Assembly: GCA_905182735.1 (NCBI GenBank)
Contig: CAJJCT010000019.1
Location: 41,656-105,655, forward strand
Length of the DNA: 64,000 bases
Direction of reading: 5' to 3'
Source of the DNA: Candidatus Marivariicella framensis
GTDB taxonomy: Bacteria > Bacteroidota > Bacteroidia > Flavobacteriales > Flavobacteriaceae
Below the pieces are notes generated by a model. It did not search any database. It was given only the letters and a program-made list of their open reading frames with translations, and was not told the origin of the DNA. A program made the translations under genes and the position numbers. Positions 58,865 to 64,000 of this stretch are shown here, piece by piece. Each line of letters starts with the position of its first letter. The stretch's first letter is position 1.

Positions 58865-59296
58865 CTATTTATAATTAATGTGGGCATAAAAAGAAGCCAC
58901 ATGTAAAACTACCATTGTACAACCCAGAAAAATGAATGGAGAACTTGGAATCCAAAAAATTGCAAGTGCTAATCCAGAGTAGCACATGATTCCAACAATA
59001 ACAAGAAGTAAAACTCTAATTCTTGAGTCTGATGTCATAACTGGCCTAGAAAAACCAAAAACAAAAAGACCTATAACAACAACCCATAAACCAAAAAATC
59101 TATATATTTGTTTAAGATAATCAGGTAAAGTACTATTTATTTCATTATTAAATAATTGATCGAAAGTAATACCTAAACGCTCTTCATTTGCAACCTGGTC
59201 TAACATCCAGGGCTGATCAACAATCATCCACCTAGCCCCTAAAATTATTAGGGCTAATCCTATGACAATAATTGGGATATTAAAAAAAAATTTCAT
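58865..59296 (-). CDS. Hypothetical four-span membrane protein
   Basis: 143 aa, about four transmembrane segments: IPIIVIGLALIILGARWMI (N-terminus), FFGLWVVVIGLFVFGFS, VLLLVIVGIMCYSGLALAIFWI and FIFLGCTMVVLHVASFYA. A soluble loop (about 30-63) holds DQVANEERLGITFDQLFNNE. Not a family I recognise; small inner-membrane proteins near DoxX-like genes could be part of the same trait, but this is only proximity. Divergent from the DoxX pair. Confidence 0.7.
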   Translation of the reverse strand: MKFFFNIPIIVIGLALIILGARWMIVDQPWMLDQVANEERLGITFDQLFNNEINSTLPDYLKQIYRFFGLWVVVIGLFVFGFSRPVMTSDSRIRVLLLVIVGIMCYSGLALAIFWIPSSPFIFLGCTMVVLHVASFYAHINYK

Positions 59297-59349
59297 GATT
59301 ATATATATATATCACTAAAGATAATGTATATTTTTCATAGATTGTACCC

Positions 59350-59694
59350 ATGGAAAATTTAGCTGTTTATTCTCAAATAATTATAGCCGTTTCAGTTATT
59401 AATGTTTGGGTTTTTCGTTTTGATAATATTGTTAAAGAGTTCGAACAATATGGCCTTTCTGATATGATTAGAAATATTGTTGGAGCTACTAAAATATCAC
59501 TTTCAACCCTATTAATTGTTGGTGTTTTTTATAATGAGGTGGTTTTAGCATCTTCTTTATCAATGGCCTTTTTAATGGTTTGTGCTCAAATAGCACATAT
59601 TAAAGTTAAAAACCCCTTGATAAAATATGTTCCATCATTTATCCTTCTTATACTCTCACTATTTGTAGCTGGAGTTAATTATGGAATAATATAA
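59350..59694 (+). CDS. DoxX-like small membrane protein, first copy
   Basis: 114 aa, four spans, DoxX-like_2 pattern: LAVYSQIIIAVSVINVWVFR, the conserved EFEQYGLSDMIRNIVGATKIS segment, VVLASSLSMAFLMVCAQIAHIKVKNP, and a final span. Family members lie in the inner membrane with unclear roles (redox, catabolism or detoxification contexts). The next gene is a diverged paralogue starting 3 bp later, so they form a two-gene operon. Confidence 0.75.
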   Translation: MENLAVYSQIIIAVSVINVWVFRFDNIVKEFEQYGLSDMIRNIVGATKISLSTLLIVGVFYNEVVLASSLSMAFLMVCAQIAHIKVKNPLIKYVPSFILLILSLFVAGVNYGII

Positions 59695-59697
59695 CAG

Positions 59698-60036
59698 ATG
59701 GATTTAAGTTTATTCTTAGTTCTTTTTAGTGGAGTTTCTTTTGTATTCTACGGTATAGGATCTTTTAATTCAAAAAGAATGATCTCAGAATATATAAGAT
59801 GGGGCTATAAAGATTATAGATATTTAATTGGTGGATTTCAATTTATTGGAGGGATAGGTTTATTAGTAGGATTGTTTATTGATGAATTATTAATAATTTC
59901 TTCTGGCGGACTCACTTTTTTAATGATAATGGCTGTTTATGTAAGGTTTAAAATTAGGGATCCTTTAAAAATGACATTGCCAGCATTATTTTACACTATC
60001 ATAAACTCATTAATATTTTATCTAACAATAAATTAG
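59698..60036 (+). CDS. DoxX-like small membrane protein, second copy
   Basis: 112 aa with the same layout as its upstream neighbour: a span, SEYIRWGYKDYRYLIGGFQFIGG, a span, SGGLTFLMIMAVYVRFKIRDPLK, then a final span. The pairs GLSDMIRNIVGATK/GYKDYRYLIGGFQF and VKNPLIKYVP/IRDPLKMTLP show shared ancestry. A tandem duplication that diverged is likely; they may form a heteromeric membrane complex. Convergent with the TonB receptor (10 bp gap). Confidence 0.75.
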   Translation: MDLSLFLVLFSGVSFVFYGIGSFNSKRMISEYIRWGYKDYRYLIGGFQFIGGIGLLVGLFIDELLIISSGGLTFLMIMAVYVRFKIRDPLKMTLPALFYTIINSLIFYLTIN

Positions 60037-60046
60037 ATTATGTATA

Positions 60047-62083
60047 CTAAAAACTAAAAGAAAATCCTGTGAAAATATTTCTTGTAGCTGCTGGTTCATA
60101 ATATCGAGAGCTAAAAGCATTTAAGCGAATGTTGTCAAAATACTTTAGATTTAATAAATTATTAACCCCACCAAAAAGATCAATTTTACCCCATTTAAGC
60201 CTTAATGATTTACCCATTTGAAATCGAGTTTTTTGATAAGAATCTATTAAAACAGTGTTAGAATTATTAGCATAAAAATTTCCGATATTTTCAAAAGTTA
60301 ACTTTGTGATCCATTCATTTTTAGATGTATGGGTAATGTTAAAAAAAAACTGATTTCTAGGAATACCTGGAAGATCATTAGATTCAAAACCTTGATCAAT
60401 TATTTTATCATCATCAAATGTATATTTAGCTTTTGTAAAACTCCCCTTAATTTGAAAATCTTTCCAGTTTAATTGAGTGAATAATTCAAGCCCAATTCTC
60501 TTTGTGGCTCCTGTATTACTATAAAATGATCGCCCTGGAAAATCTTCTAATTCATAAGGTAAAATATCATTTGAACTCATAATGTAAAACAGGCTTGCTT
60601 CTATTAAAAATTTAGGTTTTGACACTTTCCACCCTAATTCATAATTAAACGCCTTTGATGGTTCTAGTTTTAAGTTAAGTCCCTCACTTCCTGAAGGGTT
60701 AGCTGATAGCTCAGATAAAGTAGGTGTTTCAAAACTAGTAGAAAAGTTTATAAAAAAGTATTGATTGTTTTTTATTTCACGACTTAATCCAAAACTAGGA
60801 TTAAAAACATTATACTTTTTATTAAAAATAAAATTATCAGTTCCAATAGATAAATTATCAAAGCGAATGCTTGATCTAAAAACCCAATTATTAAATCTCA
60901 TCTCATCTAAAAAATAAAAAGCAAAATTATTAAAACTTTCTATTTGACTAAAAACATTAGTTCCTTGTATGCCTTTTAAATTTAAAAAACGATTTCGTTC
61001 ATCGATTTGAAAAGCTGATTCTAAACCAATTTGGAATTGATGAAACAGGTTTTGATTAGACTTTGAATAAGTTAATCTACTACCTAGTCCATAATATTTT
61101 CTATCCAGATCAATAATTCCTCCAAATTCAAAAGGAAGCTTTCCATAGAAATCTCTTGTTGAGAAAAAAGTATATGAATTTAAATCCCATTTTGGGCTAA
61201 ACTTTTTTACCCAATTAAGACCAATTTTTAATTGATCAATTTTTTCAAATGTATTATAATCAAAATTACGTTGTCTAGCTTGTTTTCTATTACCTTCAAC
61301 CTCATTTAAAGTAAGACCACCGGCATCTTGGGCAATGGGACTATTTGTGTAATTAAATTGTAAGTTGATAAATGACTTTGAAGAATATTTATGTTTCAAT
61401 TTAACATTAAAAATATTTTGTTTTAGACCACTATGATTTCGATATCCATCGGTTTGAGTGTTATTTAAATAAATTACAGCGCTTGTATTCTCATTATTTA
61501 AAAAACTCATTAATTGATGTGATTTCAAATTGTAACTGCCAAATAACGATCTTACTGAATGATGTTCTCCTAAAAGACTATCCAAAGTATTAATATATAT
61601 TACACCTCCTGATGCGTTTCCATACAAGCTTGCTGAAGGACCTCGTAGTACCTCGATTTTATTAATCAAACCAATTGGGAGATTATCTAATTGGCCTTGA
61701 CCATCAGGAGTGGTTTCAGGTATACCGTCAACAATAATTTTAATTCCTCTAATTCCAAAAGCGGACCTTGCTCCAAAACCTCGAATTGAAATTCTTAAAT
61801 CTTGGGCGAAATTATTAGCATTTAAAGTAAATAAACCCGGAACACTTTCTATGTATTCCTGTAAAGAAAGCTGTTGACTAATTTTTTGAGTTTTTCGAAA
61901 ATCTAAAACACTAATTGAATAAGGAGCTTTGGTTTGTAATATTTCGATTTTTAACGCTTCAACTGAAACATCATTCAGAGTAATTGTTACAGTTGAACTT
62001 GGAGTTTGAGCAATTAAACTATTTGGTATAAATAAGATGAAGGAATATAAAATTAACAGTATAATACGTTGATTAATATTCAT
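60047..62083 (-). CDS. TonB-dependent outer-membrane receptor
   Basis: 678 aa: signal peptide (IILLILYSFILFIPNSLIAQ), a plug with the TonB-box/plug region YIESVPGLFTLNANNFAQDLRISIRGFGARS and VLRGPSASLYGNASGGVIYI, then a beta-barrel ending in FTGFSFSF with the terminal Phe needed for BAM assembly. Resembles siderophore/metal-type receptors (no SusC-type carboxypeptidase-like repeat at the N-terminus). No SusD partner, so not a polysaccharide-utilisation pair. Ligand unknown. Confidence 0.9.
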   Translation of the reverse strand: MNINQRIILLILYSFILFIPNSLIAQTPSSTVTITLNDVSVEALKIEILQTKAPYSISVLDFRKTQKISQQLSLQEYIESVPGLFTLNANNFAQDLRISIRGFGARSAFGIRGIKIIVDGIPETTPDGQGQLDNLPIGLINKIEVLRGPSASLYGNASGGVIYINTLDSLLGEHHSVRSLFGSYNLKSHQLMSFLNNENTSAVIYLNNTQTDGYRNHSGLKQNIFNVKLKHKYSSKSFINLQFNYTNSPIAQDAGGLTLNEVEGNRKQARQRNFDYNTFEKIDQLKIGLNWVKKFSPKWDLNSYTFFSTRDFYGKLPFEFGGIIDLDRKYYGLGSRLTYSKSNQNLFHQFQIGLESAFQIDERNRFLNLKGIQGTNVFSQIESFNNFAFYFLDEMRFNNWVFRSSIRFDNLSIGTDNFIFNKKYNVFNPSFGLSREIKNNQYFFINFSTSFETPTLSELSANPSGSEGLNLKLEPSKAFNYELGWKVSKPKFLIEASLFYIMSSNDILPYELEDFPGRSFYSNTGATKRIGLELFTQLNWKDFQIKGSFTKAKYTFDDDKIIDQGFESNDLPGIPRNQFFFNITHTSKNEWITKLTFENIGNFYANNSNTVLIDSYQKTRFQMGKSLRLKWGKIDLFGGVNNLLNLKYFDNIRLNAFSSRYYEPAATRNIFTGFSFSF

Positions 62084-62143
62084 AATTTATTTAACTATTA
62101 ATTAAACAAAATTATCTATTAATTTTATATATAATACAAATAA

Positions 62144-63031
62144 TTATTGTTTAACTTTTTCAAAATACTCTTTTTGAATCTCTATACTAATACTATCTTC
62201 TTTAACAGCTTTAATAGCATTTGTAAGAGATGATACGGTGTTCTCTGTAACAATACGGCCTAATTTTTTTGATGCGAATTCGGCTTGTCCAGCATAATGA
62301 TTAGGGTAAGAAGCATACCACCAAATTGCGGTATATAAAGTTTTCGGTAGTTTTAAGCGAGCCTGATTATCTCCAGACTCCTCATTGCTTCTGTTTAATT
62401 TAATCAATTCAGGTCTTAAGTACAATATCTCCGAAGCCTCTCTTTCACCTCCGTGTTGGTCAGTAGAAGGGTCAGATTTTCTAGTAGCTTTTATTTGATC
62501 AGCAATCTTTAAAGGGATATCAGGTTCGAAGAAATATATAATGTAGTCTTTTTTCTTTTCTAATTGATTTTGGATAAAATATCTAATCATCTGGGGATTA
62601 CCTCCGTGGCTGTTAATAATTATAATTTTCTTAAATCCATTTCTGGCTATTTCAGCAGTAGTAGCTTCTAATAATTCCATAGCTAATTTCGATGGAAGTG
62701 AAAAAGTCCCATATTCCTGTTTAGCTTCGTTAATTTGGCCGTAAAAATAATCTGGGAAAACAACAGCGTATTCATTTTTAGTTGCACGGTTTGCCCATTC
62801 TCTAGATCTAATTAGATCTGATCCTATTGGTATTCCAGGGCCGTGTTTTTCTAGGATCCCTATTGGGAGAATGCAAGTGTAATTTGATTTTTTCAAAGCT
62901 AATTCCCAGTCAGACGCAACCAATTCATCCCATTTATTTGGTATATTTTGACTTAACAATGAGGAGGAAAATATTAATGTGATAAAAACTAGATGTGCCT
63001 TTACAATTGTTTTTTGGATTATTTCCTTCAT
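62144..63031 (-). CDS. Secreted creatininase-family amidohydrolase
   Basis: 295 aa with a predicted signal peptide (VFITLIFSSSLLSQ), so periplasmic or exported. The creatininase fold shows the metal motif ILPIGILEKHGPGIPIGSDLI (Glu/His/Asp ligands), INSHGGNPQMIRY, and DQHGGEREASEILYL. The family hydrolyses cyclic amides or formamides (creatinine, FAPy); the actual substrate is unknown. It lies upstream of the TonB receptor on the same strand (60 bp gap) and may be co-transcribed. Confidence 0.87.
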   Translation of the reverse strand: MKEIIQKTIVKAHLVFITLIFSSSLLSQNIPNKWDELVASDWELALKKSNYTCILPIGILEKHGPGIPIGSDLIRSREWANRATKNEYAVVFPDYFYGQINEAKQEYGTFSLPSKLAMELLEATTAEIARNGFKKIIIINSHGGNPQMIRYFIQNQLEKKKDYIIYFFEPDIPLKIADQIKATRKSDPSTDQHGGEREASEILYLRPELIKLNRSNEESGDNQARLKLPKTLYTAIWWYASYPNHYAGQAEFASKKLGRIVTENTVSSLTNAIKAVKEDSISIEIQKEYFEKVKQ

Positions 63032-63299
63032 TAGTTTTTGATAATATATTTAAATGTAAAGATATTTTATAGAAATCTATAAATACAAGTCTGACAAAGT
63101 GACTTTGTTTAATATTTTATTTTTAAATGGGGGAATGAGACTATATTGTTAAACAAAATCTATCCAATCTATAGGCTCGGCAGAACTTACTGAAGATGAG
63201 ATGCCTGTGGTTTAAAAGGAAAAATGTCACTAAAGTTAATTAGAGACGCTATTCTTGAAAAGGTTAATAAATAGAAATTACTGTTTACAGGTTAGGGAA
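63032..63299. other. Intergenic spacer with first repeat copy
   Basis: No convincing gene. It carries the creatininase upstream region and the first copy of the 25-bp repeat (63228-63252). A short plus ORF (ending 63216, ...AELTEDEMPVV) and a 16-codon ORF across the repeat are too short to support. Confidence 0.6.
63228..63252. repeat. 25-bp intergenic repeat, copy 1
   Basis: CACTAAAGTTAATTAGAGAC and following GCTAT matches copy 2 at 23 of 25 positions. Both contain the imperfect palindrome CACTAA...TTAG. It is accompanied by a looser similarity ATGCCtgTGGTTTAAAA on its left. Confidence 0.6.
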
Positions 63300-63416
63300 T
63301 TAGCCCCAAAATGTGAAAGTTCCATCTTTAAAGTATTTATAAGCCTTAGCTAAAAACCATATAATAAAGACAATAGTAAAAATAATCCAAGTCCCTTTTT
63401 TTTTCTTCATTTCCAT
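63300..63416 (-). CDS. Small single-span membrane protein (38 aa), not in ORF track
   Basis: My translation gives MEMKKKKGTWIIFTIVFIIW, then FLAKAYKYFKDGTFTFWG and a stop. A basic N-terminus is followed by a single hydrophobic helix and a basic/aromatic C-terminus, the usual plan of a real small membrane protein. The frame stays open for ten codons upstream of the ATG. Between the two 25-bp repeats. Function unknown; could be a small regulatory or toxin-like peptide, but nothing proves it. Confidence 0.5.
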   Translation of the reverse strand: MEMKKKKGTWIIFTIVFIIWFLAKAYKYFKDGTFTFWG

Positions 63417-63492
63417 ATTGGTGTTATCATACCTTAAATATATACAATCGTATTCTAGAAGTTACAAATTTGTGAGACTAAACAGAAAACGC

Positions 63493-63517
63493 CACTAAAG
63501 TTAATTAGTGACGTTAT
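63493..63517. repeat. 25-bp intergenic repeat, copy 2
   Basis: CACTAAAGTTAATTAGTGAC plus GTTAT; with flanks it forms the imperfect hairpin AACGcCACTAA-agttaa-TTAGTGaCGTT. The similarity ATGCCaaTGGTTTAAAA lies on its right here, but on the left of copy 1. Confidence 0.6.
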
Positions 63518-63546
63518 ACTTACTTGAGGCAATATGCCAATGGTTT

Positions 63547-63577
63547 AAAAAAGCCTCCTCTTGGGAGTATTTGCTTT
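63547..63577 (-). terminator. Probable terminator of the DUF3237 gene
   Basis: On the minus strand, AAAGC...GCTTT pairs around CTCC-CAAGA-GGAG and is followed by a T6 run. It lies 24 bases after the DUF3237 stop. Confidence 0.5.
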
Positions 63578-63600
63578 AGCTTTTAATTAGCCCTTAACCA

Positions 63601-64000
63601 TTAATCTTTTAGATATACATCATAGATGTCGTGTTGAAAATTATATTCAGAATCAACTGGTAAAACTGAACCAAATCCAATTCCCATTATATCATTTAGA
63701 TATTTATACTTTTTACTAGATGTTCTAAATCGCCAATGAGTTTGAAATTTTAATGATTCAAAAGTTTCAGTAACATAATTAAAAACACCTGATGCTTTAC
63801 AATATATTTTTTCATTATCCTCGGTAAGTAAAACTATATCAATATCTAAATCTGCGAAAGTTTTGCCATCTTCCTGATGATAAAGTGGATAATCTCCTCC
63901 AACTGGAAGAACTTTACCATTGGCAATTCCATTAAAGACTCCTTTAGTGTAGGGTGCATAGATTGTTTTTAAATTTAAATATTCTCCAACAGAGGATTGC
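63601..64000 (-). CDS. DUF3237 family protein, 5' end cut by window edge
   Basis: About 132 residues visible of the C-terminal part, none in the ORF track. Seen: GKVLPVGGDYPLYHQEDGKT with the DUF3237 G-G-D-W/Y pattern, FADLDIDIVLLTEDNEKIYC, THWRFRTSSKKYKYLNDIMG, and a final HDIYDVYLKD. DUF3237 proteins are small beta-barrel-like enzymes of unknown function often found with aromatic or plant-derived compound genes. Start and any signal peptide lie outside the window. Confidence 0.78.
   Translation of the reverse strand, partial: QSSVGEYLNLKTIYAPYTKGVFNGIANGKVLPVGGDYPLYHQEDGKTFADLDIDIVLLTEDNEKIYCKASGVFNYVTETFESLKFQTHWRFRTSSKKYKYLNDIMGIGFGSVLPVDSEYNFQHDIYDVYLKD

Noticed and set aside
59297-59320. 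(AT)n run TTATATATATATATAT
   Set aside because: Simple sequence in an AT-rich intergenic region; no evidence for phase variation since it is outside any gene.
63186-63274. Short plus ORFs ...AELTEDEMPVV and MSLKLIRDAILEKVNK
   Set aside because: Fewer than 25 codons, the first without a start codon, and the second built on the repeat sequence.

Overview
The window is AT-rich, gene-dense bacterial chromosome that reads as a marine-type member of the Bacteroidota, most likely Flavobacteriia. The reasons are family content and gene order: DUF4295 beside rpmB-rpmG-ftsY, DUF3467 directly after rpoC, BshC, a DUF5916 protein, a large-periplasmic-domain YidC, a LysM plus periplasmic-binding fusion next to guaA, and the order tuf-trnW-secE-nusG-rplKAJL-rpoBC. 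Promoters also fit the Bacteroidota -7 box TAnnTTTG, which can be read upstream of most operons. Intergenic space is minimal and convergent genes commonly abut or overlap at their stops. No phage, insertion sequence, CRISPR array or rRNA gene is visible.

Layout. 1-2.5 kb: the edge of a surface-polysaccharide glycosyltransferase group (two GT2, one GT9). 2.5-6.0 kb: a plus-strand operon tsaC-cca-ctaA-pRiA4b ORF-3-like. 6.0-7.6 kb: a membrane HTH regulator and an unrecognised 354-aa protein with kinase-fold-like motifs. 7.7-14.4 kb: uvrB, sucC, lysA, a nitronate monooxygenase/FabK-like flavoprotein and mnmA. 14.5-23 kb: minus-strand yidC, pyrG, LysM protein, guaA and bshC. 23-32 kb: an M14 peptidase, ftsY, DUF4295, rpmG, rpmB, and an operon E2-exonuclease-FAH-cinA, followed by recR. 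32-43 kb: Na+/solute symporter, CoA-binding protein, fabH, htpG, DUF5916, DUF4369 lipoprotein, queD, idi and prfC. 43-56 kb: the transcription/translation super-operon (tuf, tRNA-Trp, secE, nusG, L11, L1, L10, L7/L12, rpoB, rpoC, DUF3467). 56-64 kb: aconitase, a Cys-rich mini-protein, small membrane proteins including two tandem DoxX-like paralogues, a TonB-dependent receptor, a secreted creatininase-family protein and a partial DUF3237 gene.

Most genes are core housekeeping: nucleotide synthesis (pyrG, guaA), tRNA maturation (tsaC, cca, mnmA), TCA cycle (sucC, aconitase), membrane biogenesis (yidC, ftsY, secE, fabH, idi) and central gene expression. tRNA-Trp has no encoded CCA tail, so it depends on the Cca enzyme encoded in the same window.

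I did not find a clearly new multi-gene system. The points most worth a second look are the 354-aa kinase-like orphan, an unannotated 38-aa single-span membrane protein flanked by a 25-bp intergenic repeat (63.2-63.5 kb), the symmetric inverted repeat between idi and prfC, and the hairpins inside the tuf-rpoC operon. Start sites were moved inward from the ORF track where it used an upstream TTG or an unlikely ATG.
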